In this document: piece after piece, positions 1-11,416 of the stretch
How the letters are laid out: each line of letters starts with the position of its first letter
Numbering within the stretch: the stretch's first letter is position 1
Source: Termitomyces sp. T153
Taxonomy: Eukaryota; Basidiomycota; Agaricomycetes; Agaricales; Lyophyllaceae
Reading direction: 5' to 3'
Assembly (NCBI GenBank): GCA_018296165.2
Contig: JACKQL020000032.1
Location: 124,001 to 188,000 of the forward strand
DNA length: 64,000 nucleotides
Translations under genes and position numbers: made by a program
The notes under the pieces: model-generated
What the model was told of the DNA's origin: nothing
Database searches by the model: none
The model's input: the letters and a program-made list of their open reading frames with translations, nothing else

Positions 1-317
1 CATCATGGTCTCCACATGTTATTCATCCATGCTCTTGAATCACCATCTAGAGGATATGTCCGTCAACAGATGGAATACGTCGAGATTTATTTAATACACG
101 TTCTTGTTATGGTGTTTGCTGCATATATGAGTCCATACACTTGCACCGAGGCTGAAGGGCATTGACAGCTATAGTACATTCACTAATATACATACAACAA
201 AGATAAGCATAGAGCGAAAGATTGACTTTGGATATCCAACTCGATGATCTCCATCCCAAATGTTGAGAAATGTAAGCCATGTACGAGGAGAGATGGATGG
301 AGTCACATGGGGAAGAA

Positions 318-2698
318 TCAAAATCCAGCTGCCTCCAGTCCCTTCCTGATATCCGCATGCGCCAACTCCAGCTGTTGCACCTCCTGAGACTTGGCCCAAA
401 ACCAATTATTGTCCTTCTCCCCATCTGCTTGAAGACTCCGTTTAATAAAGCTCATGACACTCTCGCTCTCCGCGATATCTTGATGGGGCTTTGATTGAAA
501 CCGCAGCATCGCAGTGACGGTCTTGTACAAATACTGCCGTTGCAGGAAACAAATGCGACCAGGTTCGTCGCCGAATTTATCTTGTATGTGCACAAGATCC
601 GTTAGATACATGCTAATAAAAGGCACACACGGACCCTCGACGTTTTTCAGCAGGTTTCGGTACCCCAAAAAACCCCCGGTAGGCTCGTTGTGTTTCAGAA
701 GCCCATCCAGGATATTTTTACGGCTAACGTGTGCCCATGTTAGATGCAGGCGAGTAATCACGGTGCTAGAAAGAGCATTAATGACGGCACTCATGGAAGC
801 AAAGTTGTTCATGGTTTTGCATTTCTGTGACGCGCAGGTCCTATTTCAGCGCGAAGAATGCCATACCGATAAACTGGACACGGACCTCCGCCACCTTTAT
901 CCAGAATTCAATGGTGGACGCTCGTTTTCCAAGCGCTTCATTGGTCAAGATAGTACTTTTAACCCAAGATACAATCTTATCATGGGTACTACAAAATTCT
1001 GCCAAGTTCGTAGATGTTGTATGTTTGCTGTAGAGGAGGCATTCCTTGGGAGTAACCTTGACGTAGCGATCCGACTCGATCAACGTCAACTGCTCTGCAA
1101 TGTCTGCAGGATCGAGTTTAAGAAGATCATTCTTATGTGATTTTGCCTTCTTGGCCTTCTTGGGCAAAGTGCGTATGAGCGGATTAATGCTGAAAGTCTA
1201 CAATGAGAAAATGATCTAAGAGGGACAGCAGATTTATGATTGAAGATGAATTTTCACACCAGACTTTGAATTTGCTCTTCGAGAAGCCGGCTTGCCTGCG
1301 CCAGAGGAGGCACTTTAATACGTTCCAGAAAACTAGTTAGCTTCTGAGCGATGTGTGCATCGTCCTCCAGAAGTCTATGCTTTGTAAGCCACAATTTAAA
1401 CACCTCTAGGACGCGCGTCTGCGTGACAATCAAGTGTTGCTTCCATTCGTCGATTTCCGCAGTGGCAAGGTCCTTTGGTTGATCCTCCATCCGATAGGCT
1501 TCAACCAGCATCTCGAACAGTTCGTCCGACGTCATGAATGTACGGAAAGTCATCAAAAAAACATCACAAAACATGGCATCCTCAGCACGATCTGTCCAAA
1601 AAAGTTAGCCAAGGCATGCTAGTGCCGAAAACATGCCCTTACTCTGGAATTCCGCATTTGGCTTTTGACAAGCTAGTTTCTCGACAAGAGCTTTCAATGT
1701 TCCAAAACGTGGTTGTCCATTCTCATCCATCTCCAGTTGGTCGGCGTACATTGGTTTGAAGGTCCATGGCTCCGCAATCCGGGGCAGTGGTTTCTCATCG
1801 TGCAAAGCTTGTGTCATCATCGATGAATGGCTCCATTTCATCAGACCTTCGATGGGATTCTTGGACTTGGAAAAGGCTACATCAGGGTTATGGAGAACAT
1901 AGGCAGGCCCGAACGCTGTTGTAGAGGCAAATTCATCGCGACGCCTTGCAGGAGCGGGAGGTACAGTGACGGCTCGATGTCGCATATGTGAAGAGTCCGA
2001 ATCAATAAGGTTGGTCAACTGGAGTGGCTTCTGGGAGCCGTAAGCATGTGGCTGTGACGCTTGCGGGTGGGTTGAATCACGATCATGGCGGTTTGGTATG
2101 TTGGGCTTTGCGGGGTGGTGCCAAGGCTGTCGACAGTTTGTAAACCAACGCTAAATAGAACTGAAAAATCGCTACGTACGTCGCGCTCACGTCTATAAAT
2201 TCGAGCGCTTGGAGGAGACGGCGATAGAGGCTCAACTGGGTCATATATGGGAGAGTGATTTGCGTTTACATATAGCTGCTCGGCTTGGTATTCCTTGCAA
2301 CGAAATTGCACTGGCACTTGCCGCAGCTTCTCTGCCATCTCGTTGGAAAGGCGCTCCACGTAGGCCTGAGGTATCCAGCCAATCTCAGAGTCACTTCGCA
2401 TTGCCGCCCACCATCCGCTCTCTTCCTGCTTCACGACATCAAGGATTTCGTTCTGCGTGAAGTTCAGATGATCGGGATCATCTGAGGTCCAGTCGTACAT
2501 GCAGAGGACGACGCAAAGCGGGGTGCCAGCATCACTGCTACTCGTTGTGTCTGCTGAGTCGAGACTAACGTTCGTAGAAGATGTAGGGGAGTTGGATTGT
2601 GGAGACCGGCAGACTTCGTAGCTGTACGTGTAAGGATCGATGTTGACGTACAGCGACTGGCGCTGGTTTTGAAACGACGGACCATAAGTAGCAACCAT
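318..2698 (-). CDS. CDC25: Ras guanine-nucleotide exchange factor with SH3 domain (Cdc25/Sdc25 type)
   Basis: Exchange factor that loads GTP on Ras at the plasma membrane, upstream of cAMP or MAPK signalling. Five exons splice in phase: 2180-2698, 1643-2150, 1260-1591, 886-1197 and 318-824, giving about 725 residues. The order is an SH3 domain (about residues 62-120, with CMYDW, the WW pair in SGWWAA, and GWIPQAYV), a linker, a RasGEF N-terminal domain (FCDVFLMTFRTFMTSDELFE) and the catalytic CDC25 domain (DPADIAEQLTLIE, NEALGKRASTIEFWIKVAE, NNFASMSAVINALSS). The start is the ATG ahead of the SH3 exon; I found no upstream exon. It is shorter than yeast Cdc25, which has a long N-terminus. The domain calls are direct reading; the Ras substrate is inferred from the family. 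Confidence 0.88.
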
Positions 2699-3359
2699 GA
2701 AGGGCGTAGTGTCGGAAAAAGAAAGTTGACATCTACATATAACCGGTTCTCTTCATGGCCATCATCCCAGAATAGTCAATCACACCCTGTTCGCTTCAGT
2801 CCGACTTCTATGTACTTTAGAAACACCAAAGCATAGCCCATGAGGAACGACTGCCATTTCCGTCTGTTCTTATGATGACATTTTAGAAGAGTTTTTGTCT
2901 TGAATATCGAGCAACTGCTGAATTGCTTGGAGCTGATGCGAGTCGGAGGTCCGGTGACCCGTTGACCGGATGCATTCATCACGGGTCAAAAACTCCGGTG
3001 ACGTCCCAATGCAACGCACCATCGTACATTTTCTTGCAGACATTCAATACGCAGATCACCAAGGAGACGAGGTCTCATTTGAAGGCTTGAACACATACAT
3101 CTCAAACGAGAGATATATGTCACACCTCGAATAACATAAATAATGACATCAAGAACGGTATTTCAAGATTAGTGATTGTTGGTAGGACATAAGGATTAAT
3201 TAACGCACTTGCAAGTTGCAAGTCAGAAGTGTGTGCGTCAACACCGCCTCGAGTCCTTCAGCCTCATTAGTAGTATTTTTGGCATTGGATTATTTGGGCG
3301 TGTTTGTTTCGAAAAGAACTCGGTGGCATGCGCAAATAATAATCTTTCAAGTTTCCTCA
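2699..3359. other. Intergenic region between divergent RasGEF and uL30m genes
   Basis: About 660 bp separate the two divergent start codons, so both promoters must lie here. Short ORFs exist on both strands but none has a recognisable product. An in-frame ORF extends the ribosomal protein upstream to 3216, but that stretch does not look like family sequence. Confidence 0.5.
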
Positions 3360-3782
3360 ATGGCGTCGACATCGAGGCGATTGCTCCGCACTCAGTGGCG
3401 CAATGCCTCGCGCACATTGACAACCATAACACAACCTCCAACTGCATCAGGCTCCACCGCTCCTCCCCATATCGATCCCGAGCCCTTAACACACTTCAAA
3501 ATTACTCTTCGCCGGTCAGCCATCTCCCTCGGCGACAAAATAAAGGGCACCCTCATCGCACTAGGTCTCCATCGTCGCATGCAAACGGTATATCACCGAC
3601 ATACTCCTGAGGCAGCCGGCAAAATTTTGAGAGTGAAGGAGTTGGTGGAGGTTCATAATGTCCCCGCGTCGCAGGTGATGACGGCACAAGAGCAGAGGTT
3701 GGAAAGAAAGGCACCACGGGGATACAAGGTTGTGGGAAGTAGGAGAAATGCATTGATGGGCGTTGGGGTTTTTAAGAACTAG
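3360..3782 (+). CDS. MRPL33: Mitochondrial large-subunit ribosomal protein uL30m (L30/L33 family)
   Basis: Component of the large subunit of the mitochondrial ribosome. It is intronless, 140 codons from the ATG at 3360. The N-terminus is rich in Arg, Ser and Thr (MASTSRRLLRTQWRNASRTL), as expected of a mitochondrial targeting peptide. The L30 fold follows: FKITLRRSAISLGDKIKGTL, then LGLHRRMQTVYHRHTPEAAG and VKELVEVHNV. The frame is open upstream to 3216, but that extension would bury the targeting peptide, so I chose the internal ATG. The C-terminal tail (about residues 100-140, basic) is longer than in bacterial L30, as is common in fungal mitochondrial versions. Confidence 0.9.
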   Translation: MASTSRRLLRTQWRNASRTLTTITQPPTASGSTAPPHIDPEPLTHFKITLRRSAISLGDKIKGTLIALGLHRRMQTVYHRHTPEAAGKILRVKELVEVHNVPASQVMTAQEQRLERKAPRGYKVVGSRRNALMGVGVFKN

Positions 3783-4014
3783 TCCTTACAGAGGTGAGTG
3801 TAAACCTTGTCCCCATATCGCATGACTGAGCGACAACGCCAGGCCATCCTCTTTAATTTTGTACATACAACTCAATCACTTTGCACGCAACCACAGTTCG
3901 ATATGCACTCATCATTGCTAGAACCCGGTGCCCTCTGATTTCTCATTGGATACTCTGTCTCGAACTCGACTCATCATCCCAAATGCATTTTATTTACAAG
4001 AGTCTCGGTTCATA

Positions 4015-5903
4015 CTACAATCTTATCAATCTCTTATCCCGAAAGAGCCATGCGAACGAAGACAAAACGAGCGAGTATACACTAAGAATGATTATGGCCC
4101 ATGGGTCAGGTGTATACATGGTCGGAATGGCAAGGTTCACCAGCCCTGTAGCTACATTGGCCTGTGTTTATTCAATTTCAGAAAGGATAGGAAAAAGTAT
4201 AGCGTAGCTCACCATAAGGAACAGAACTAGTCCGTTCTTATTTATGGCCTCAAACAAAGGCGGCACGGGCAAGGTTTGATATGGATTTATATCAATTCTG
4301 TTTGCAGAGACTTTCAACTTTGATTGTTGTGAATAGACAGGTGGGGGTGGATGGAAAGCCATGTGGAGCAGAAGATATCCTAAGATGAAGCTTGTGTTGA
4401 ATCCAGCGACCCAGAATATGTATTGCACGTTAACCTGAAGCAGCTCAGTATACGGTCAAAAAACCTTCATTATCCGTACCATTCTGCGCGATACTCCCAC
4501 ACCGACGCCAAGATATTTCATGGCGTAGAAAAGAGTCCACCAAACAAAGGTATAAGAGAACAATGTAATGGCTGTGTGATTAATCTCTCGTGGTGCAGAT
4601 AACGCATTGGCTATGTACTGTGCATCACTATTTCGGCGAGAGTGGCCGAGTTTTCTGAGTTCTCGACTAAAGTACTTTGATGATGGTGGAAGGATAATTG
4701 TTCCAGTAGACAAGCCAAGGAGGTGTAGACCCAAGTAACCTAAATGATATTGTAAGTGAATGAACCGGTTATCTGGCAGAACCACATGCCTGCCAGGGAA
4801 ACAAGGCCCTCCTTGTTGGCACTAATAATCCCAACTCGAGGAGCATGCAACACATATTGATGCATCCCAAGGAATGACAAAGTCAGTTGGTGGGCTACAA
4901 TATCGTCACTTCATACGCATTGAGGTACTTTGATAGGTGATCATTACCAAAAGCTACTAGAATACCCAAAAGAGCGACAGGAACGTGCTTGACGACAGGG
5001 TGTAGGACCACTTGAAGGATTGGAAGCAGCGCCAGCGTGATAAAAAAATTCCAGTGTGTCCCATACTCTGATTCGTGCTCCTGCTCAGCAGACAGATAAA
5101 TCAGTTTGTTTTTGGCAAAGGAAAGGGTGCCTACAGGGTATGAGGTACCTTTTACGAGGAGAACACGAACAAGACCTAGGAATATTATAGGAAGAGATTT
5201 TCGAGTTATTGTGAGTATCTTGGGCACTGCTGGTGCCGAAAGATGCGAGGGGTTTTTAAGTAGAGGGGCGGCAGAAACAAGTCCTTGCGAAAAGACAAAA
5301 GAACCAACACCAAGATCCATCTTGAACAGAATATCCCGTCAAAATACATTTCACGAGATGCAACAATAGTGTGTATACCAATGATACACCAAATGTCTCA
5401 CACTTCGCCAGAGCGCGGGGGAAAACAGGAAAGTCAACAGCCAGAATACCAAGGATGGTCATGAGCATCATATGTGCCCTATAGATGGTCACAGCGGGCA
5501 GAGGTGATATTTGCGGACTCTGTGGGCTTGATGGCATGGGATTCTGTGATGGCAGCGGAGAGCTCACGTATTGGCGAGGGAAAAAGGGAGCAATAGATGC
5601 AGGGATCAGTAGAACAAAAAGAAGAAAGGCCGGTATGTTCGCATAAACTGTCATTGACAGAAGAAGAGGGAAAACCAGGATTATCCATTGTCCCAAAAAC
5701 TTTTTTGACCAGGATGGTGGAACTCGGGAGACGATAGACGAGTATAATAGAATGCTGTACTATGACCATTTGTCAGCCAGGTAGCGGTATACAGGCTATA
5801 GACTTACGAGAGCCACCGAGGAGACAAAATTGATATGAATTACCGTTGAACCAGTCAAGTCAGAAACCCAACTCTCCTTGGCGGTCTTATAATCAGAAGC
5901 CAT
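4015..5903 (-). CDS. GWT1: GPI-anchored wall transfer protein 1 (GPI inositol acyltransferase, PIG-W family)
   Basis: ER membrane enzyme that acylates the inositol of glucosaminyl-PI during GPI-anchor synthesis. The product is polytopic, with many hydrophobic segments. Recognisable family stretches are the N-terminus ([19 protein letters not shown]), [19 protein letters not shown] followed across an intron by [34 protein letters not shown], and the C-terminal NGLVLFL then, after an intron, [17 protein letters not shown]. The start is the ATG at 5903 (first exon 5808-5903). The last exon splices after an ATG|GTGAGC donor and ends with TAG at 4015-4017, so the gene runs beyond the simple ORF that stops at 4168. 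At least five introns are present. Confidence 0.9.
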
Positions 5904-6069
5904 TTTCCCCTCTGGCTTTCCTGGCACAGCGTGCTACAGGGTCCGAAGCGAGGAATAGGAAAAAGTATAGACATAAAATGTGTGGAGCACAATCTGGAGC
6001 AATCATTATTACTTCGGCTCACATAAGCATTGCAATAAACCACTTATCCACCAGTAATATGTATCAAAC

Positions 6070-6150
6070 GAGCTACGCTCCGTGCCTTCGGCACGGGCCT
6101 GTAGCTCTTGCTAAGTCCCAGACCCAACCTCACTTCGTTCGGTTAGGTCT
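6070..6150. repeat. GC-rich double hairpin in the GWT1/F-box intergenic region
   Basis: Two consecutive inverted repeats. The first has outer arms GAGCTAC (6070-6076) and GTAGCTC (6101-6107), enclosing a second perfect stem CCGTGCC/GGCACGG with a TTC loop. The second pairs 6120-6129 with 6141-6150 (9 of 10 positions). They lie between the divergent start codons of GWT1 (5903) and the F-box gene (6282). Function is unknown. Confidence 0.7.
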
Positions 6151-6281
6151 TTGTATTTGTCAATTCATATCAGATATTACCCTGGCCCTGCTTCAACGTC
6201 CTACAGACACATGTAAGTAAAATGCCTTAATACCTTGCGACCATACTCCCAGCCCTGCCGAGGTTGAAACTTCTCTACAGG

Positions 6282-8058
6282 ATGCCAACATCTCCTGCTG
6301 ATGACGAACTCGAAGTTGAACCAGGAGAGAACAACTCTAGTAATCGGCCTATTAGAGATGTAGGGCCAAAAGAACAGGATGGTCCCGAGAAACTACCCTT
6401 GGAACTATGGCTCAGTATTTTCAGTCACCTTCAACCTGGAGATCTTCGCTCTTCGACCCTGACTTGCTCGGCTTTCCGATGGCTTGCTCAGCCACTCTTA
6501 TTCACAGTCCTCGATGTATCACCATTCTTTCTTGCATATCATATGAATCATCGCATTCTTCGCCCTCGAAAGTACCTCGATAGGACCGTGGAACGTCTCC
6601 AGTTTTACTGTTCCGTACACATTGCCCCAGCCGTCCGGCATTGCTGGATTTCACCCTACTCTCGTTCTGGTTTTCCTCCGCGCAATGCCAGAGACTATCT
6701 TGATCCTGAATTGGTCATCGACACGGTTGTTAACGCTCTTTCATTTTTTCCCAATTTGCGTATTCTCTCCTGGCACTGCATCGACTTTTCGGAAAGATGG
6801 TGGGATTCAGTCCACAGACTTCCCATTGAAGTACTATGGATCAATTCGTGTACTTTCACCGGGAGCCAACTAAGATGCCTTCCTGTACGACATCTTGATC
6901 TAGATCAGTGGGCGTGGAGAGGCGTTGTGACCAATCAACCCTCTGTTCATGAATTGCATTCGTCAGGTGTTTCAAGGGACGTGTTGTCCCTCGTCCTTCA
7001 TCCTGAACACACTCAGCACATTTCTGTACCAAGGTCGGACACCTGTGTACGTCTCCTGTCCACTATGATAATGATGGTTCCATTTGTGTCTCTTTTGGTC
7101 CTGCGAATCCCATTCTCTGTTACATACTCTGCAGAATTCAAGGAAACGTTGATAAACTGCCCCTCACTCGAAGAGCTCCGAATATTTACCCCGATGGATA
7201 CATCGAATGAGGACATCCGCGACATTCAAACGATTCGTCTTCCTTCCTCTGCTTTACAGTCTCTTTCCGTGTTTGAAGGGCCTTATACCCTACTTGCGAC
7301 TTTTGGGGAAGGCCGGCCTCTTAAGAATGCCGTGCTATGGGGTCTAGATGAGAGTTCTAGCCACTGTGATCCATCTAAACTCGCAAGCACCCTCCATCAA
7401 TTTTCGCTCCTCAATAATAATCTGTTGGTTCTACGCACCTCCGTTTCTTTCATCACTCTAGAGCTTTTGACAGCCATATCATCTTTTCCTATCTTAAAAT
7501 CCTTGGAGATGACATCTATTGATAGCCCTCATGTCCTAGAGCCCCTCATAACAGAGAGCAATCAACGCGGAGATGCTTCACGAGTGGCTGTATGTTTGTT
7601 AACTCTTTGTTCCGTTTTTGAAGATTTCTGACTCGAACTCTTAGTTCCTTTACGACATCCTGCGTAGCATACAATTACCGCCTAGTATAGAGAGCTTACG
7701 CATATTCACGCAGCTCGGTCCTGGTAGCGTGAACATCCTCACTCAGGAGCGAGAAGCGATGGAATTCAGTGAATCTATGGCAAGGTCTCATTCGCTGTTG
7801 CAATGCGTCGAGATCAGATACGGACGCTCTTATTGGACGGGCACTTATACATATATATCTTGTTGGAAACGGTCCACGCTTTATACTGATGGTGAGGCAA
7901 CCTCACTAGGAAACATTGATTTCAAAGTGCATAGAAGAAATATCACATTTCCATCTGTTCGGCATGTGCCCTCGGGTACAAACTCGAGTGGCGACAGCAA
8001 GACCACATGGAGAGTAGTCATGTGGATGCGTCAGGTCTACAATCGATTCTTCAGTTGA
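6282..8058 (+). CDS. F-box domain protein
   Basis: Probable substrate adaptor of an SCF ubiquitin ligase. Exon 1 is 6282-7589 and exon 2 is 7645-8058. The intron has a GTATGT donor and a CTTAG acceptor, and the joined frame encodes 573 residues. The F-box lies at about residues 35-80 (LPLELWLSIFSHLQPGDLRS, then CSAFRWLAQPLLF). The remainder has leucine-rich, loosely repeated segments such as CPSLEELRIF and SFPILKSLEM, typical of agaricomycete F-box proteins with LRR-like C-termini. The reading frame is open a few codons 5' from a TTG, but the first ATG is at 6282. The substrate cannot be told from sequence. Confidence 0.82.
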
Positions 8059-9205
8059 TAGAATTCTGTATGCACACGATTTGGCGTGTACCTATAACGC
8101 CCCTAATTACTGTTATTGCTTCTCTATCAAGTGTAGACTGTAGACAGGGACGTCGGTGTTAGTACTGAGCGCCGTGTTCGAACTTTTTTGAAAGTCAATC
8201 CATTCCAGCACATACCATGACTGCTATACTGTGGCGCATGTTTCACATCGGACGCAACGGACAGGAGTTTTCCCAGATTTCATTTCAGTGGTGGGAATAT
8301 ATAATATATGCATCCCATCTGGCCCAAGGTTCAAATATTCAAGCTCAAGTCGTATGCCATTGTTTGGCAAGGTGTTTTAGCATACTGCTAGATGGGCCCG
8401 GTTTTCAAGTGATTCTATTGACGGTCTCGGCGAAAGTAAAACGTTAGAACAATGCTAGTAGCTTTTGGATTGAGATCACGAGAACTGACCTTGAGCTATG
8501 GAAATTGTCACCAATGTCGTGTCGTTTTTTCAGGCTGACCCTACCTCTTGAGAGCTTCGAGGGACCGGACCAACTGTATTTCTTCATCCCTTTCAACCAT
8601 TGTCCTACATCAGCCATCTCATATTTGAAGTAGACCTGCAAGTTTTCAACGGTGGGACTCGACAAATACTGGCGACTTCATAAGAAATGCCGCTCGTTCT
8701 TCAATATTTTCACTTCGCATTTTCGGAGAAGAAGAAACGAGGGCGTATAATCGTTCGATTCTAAGCTGAGATACCTAGGTTCGCAGATCGTACAGAATTT
8801 TATGTGACACACTTCCTAGTTTTTACCAAGGACGAGAGGTGTCCTTGCACTTCGGTCCCGTGAAATTTGCAATATTGATCATCGGAAAAACCTTACGAGA
8901 GAAGCAAGGAGTCTCCGAAGAAAACATTTGCGAATTGCAGATGATTATGATGATGACAATTGAAAGAAGACGAGAAAATATAAGTCCCGCAAGGGCAGAA
9001 GAAGTCAGGTATGTCAAAGAGAGGAGCATGAATGGGAAAAAAACGATGATACTTGAACGTTTTCAAGATTTGAATTTTACGGATTTACAGTGGCCGTTTC
9101 AACGTCCGATCGCGTACATAACTTTGACAAACTGAGGTCAACGAACAACAAACTCTGACAGTCTCGACTCTCGTTATCAATTTGACGAACACAAGCCGTT
9201 TCTCA
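8059..9205. other. No supported gene; intergenic or decayed sequence
   Basis: This stretch holds short ORFs on both strands (for example 8217-8447 and 8839-9135 on plus, 8444-8665 on minus). None shows a known domain, good splice partners or a convincing start. It may include the 3' end of the F-box transcript, the IST1 promoter and relics of a lost gene. Confidence 0.4.
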
Positions 9206-10515
9206 ATGCCGCCTTGGAACGCGCCTAAGACCAAAGTATACATCGAGCACAATATGATGGACGAAATGTGCTGATGTCCCATCCTAGGTCCAGCTTCGGT
9301 AGATGATTATCTAGTCATATCCGTGTCGGCGATCTGAATGATTTACATAACTGGATTCAGACTTTCTGTACAGCGTTTACGGACTCTTCAACAGAAGAAA
9401 GAGGCGCAGGCCAAAGCAACTCGCCGTGAAATAGCCACTGTACTTGAGAAAGGAAAAATTGAAACTGCCCGAATCAAAGTTGAAGCACGTACGCATGCCA
9501 TTTCATTATCAAAGTGAATGCAACTGTGAACGATTGGTTGTGTGGATGCTAGTTATACATGAGGACATCCACACGGAGCTTCTCGAGCTTCTCGAACTAT
9601 ACTGCGAACTACTTCTTGCGCGGTTCGGTTTGCTTGATCAGAAGTAAGTTGCAAAATCATTCGATTAAAATGATTACACGACAATGCAGTTCTCGAGAGC
9701 CCGACATAGGTGGGTACTTGTTGGGTTCCTTCCTAGGGACCATTAAATGTATCTTACATTCAGGCATCAAGGAGAGCGTTTGCAATATCATATATTCTGC
9801 TCCTCGGACTGAGCTCAAGGGTTAGTCCCCACAATCGCCTTGTATAAACTCTATAGTATCATCTTTTTCCCTCGTAGAGCTTCATGTCCTGCGAGATATT
9901 CTCATGCATAAATACGGACGTGACTTCTCCATCACCGTGATGGATAATCGTGACGGCTGTGTCAGTGAGCGTGTAAGCACAGCTTTCTTTCACCCAGGTT
10001 TTTGAAATCATATACATTTGCTGTTTCACAGGTTATGCGGAAGTTGGACGTTGCTACGCCCTCGTCGGAACTCGTCGACGCATACCTTCACGAGATTGCT
10101 AAAGGATATAACGTTAATTGGTCCCCCTCTGGAGTTGTGGAGGCTGATCAAAGTGTAGTTAAGGTACGCTGTTCTAATTATCTATTGACCTTGTCGCATC
10201 CTTCTGAGCCCATGTGGTGATATTGCTTTGTCTCATATTCGTCATGATATCTAGGATCCCGACTTCCAAGCCGAAACGACTTCAGCTGTTACCGATCGTA
10301 AGGAGTCCAAAGAAAGACATGGAGCGGAACAAGATACCAAACCCGGTGAACCGCAGACAGAAGGTGGCTTGCAGAAGGCCAAGGATGGCCCAGTCCAGCC
10401 ACCCCCTTATTCTTCTGCAGCAAAGTCAGGTTCTGGCACGTCAAGGTCAAGTCCAGAGGTCGATTCAGACTTCGATGCTCTCATGAAACGATTTAAGGAT
10501 TTGAAGAAGACATAA
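9206..10515 (+). CDS. IST1: IST1-like regulator of ESCRT-III/Vps4
   Basis: ESCRT-III-like protein that regulates Vps4 in multivesicular-body sorting on endosomes. The gene is split into at least eight exons. It starts with MPPWNAPKTK (9206-9235), an 11-nt exon (9288-9298) encoding V-Q-L-R across the junction, and a third exon from 9361 (LSVQRLRTLQQKKEAQAKA). Later exons give LLELLELYCELLLARFGLL, KESVCNIIYSAPRTELKE, LRDILMHKYGRDFSI and MRKLDVATPSSELVDAYL, all standard Ist1-domain segments. The acidic and polar tail ends with DFDALMKRFKDLKK, close to a MIM1-type Vps4-binding motif (LxxRFxxLK). The stop is TAA at 10513-10515. Start and exon joins are manual and close in phase. Confidence 0.88.
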
Positions 10516-10701
10516 TTCTTGTGACACACATGATTGGTATTAACAGATTTGCTTCAACTTGTGAAGTTGCACATGATCTCGAACAATCCTTGAAATATCC
10601 AACTACTGCGTGCTATGCGGCCCCGAGTACTCGTCACTGTGATACCTTTGTCTCTGAGAAGAGACAAATGTGGTTGGCACGATTGTTTGGATTTCCTTAC
10701 A

Positions 10702-10909
10702 GGACGGTTAAGTATCTGGATGGACGGTTAAGTATCTGGATGGACGGTTAAGTATCTGGATGGACGGTTAAGTATCTGGATGGACGGTTAAGTATCTGGA
10801 TGGACGGTTAAGTATCTGGATGGACGGTTAAGTATCTGGATGGACGGTTAAGTATCTGGATGGACGGTTAAGTATCTGGATGGACGGTTAAGTATCTGGA
10901 TGGACGGTT
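10702..10909. repeat. 20-bp minisatellite, ten perfect copies plus a partial
   Basis: Ten uninterrupted identical copies of GGACGGTTAAGTATCTGGAT start at 10702 and repeat every 20 bp to 10901, followed by a partial eighth-unit copy (10902-10909). There are no spacers, so it is not a CRISPR array. It begins 187 bp after the IST1 stop codon and could lie in its 3' untranslated region. Each unit contains GTTAAGT, a weak splice-donor-like string. Confidence 0.97.
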
Positions 10910-11416
10910 GACTTCCTAGTACGAGAATGATTATTAATGACATTAGGTTCAGAAATCATTGTCGTGTTCACAATACATACTTGGTACCCCATAAGATTGA
11001 TGCGCCATGGTGGCTACGTTGGCTGGCATTTGCCAAAATCGTCATCATCAGAGCTCCTGGGGGATCTGTCGATCTGTCGATGCCTCCGATAATTTATGGT
11101 CGTGGATTCTGAACACCCGTCACTATGAGGGATGATATCTGTGTGTGACCATTTCATAGCAATGCTCTCTTTATTTGCTTATCGTCGTAAATATACAGGC
11201 TTTTCTCAAGTCTGGTAGCCTCTACTCCTTGGAAATGGTGTCCAAGGAGCTATTCTTAATGAGCTACAGTTCATGTCTGCCTTTCTAATTTCCAAAATAC
11301 ATCATATGATTATTACCCGCTTCTCGTGGCTCTAACAAAGTTCATCATCCGAGATCAATCCATACATACGTATTATACAACCCTGAGCTAAAGAGAAAGA
11401 AGACATGGATATAAGA
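10910..11416. other. Intergenic region downstream of IST1 and the membrane-protein gene
   Basis: About 500 bp between convergent genes. One short plus-strand ORF (10927-11112) has no recognisable product. I see only likely 3' untranslated sequence here. Confidence 0.45.

Noticed and set aside
514..1140. 208-codon plus-strand frame
   Set aside because: Lies opposite the RasGEF catalytic exons and crosses their introns; no domain.
3216..3359. N-terminal extension of the ribosomal protein
   Set aside because: In frame, but it does not resemble the family and would place the mitochondrial targeting peptide internally.
8217..9135. Possible second F-box gene after 8058
   Set aside because: Short frames with no F-box, no shared splice phase and no recognisable motif.
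10702..10909. CRISPR-like repeat array
   Set aside because: The units are directly adjacent with no spacers, and the genome is eukaryotic; it is a minisatellite.
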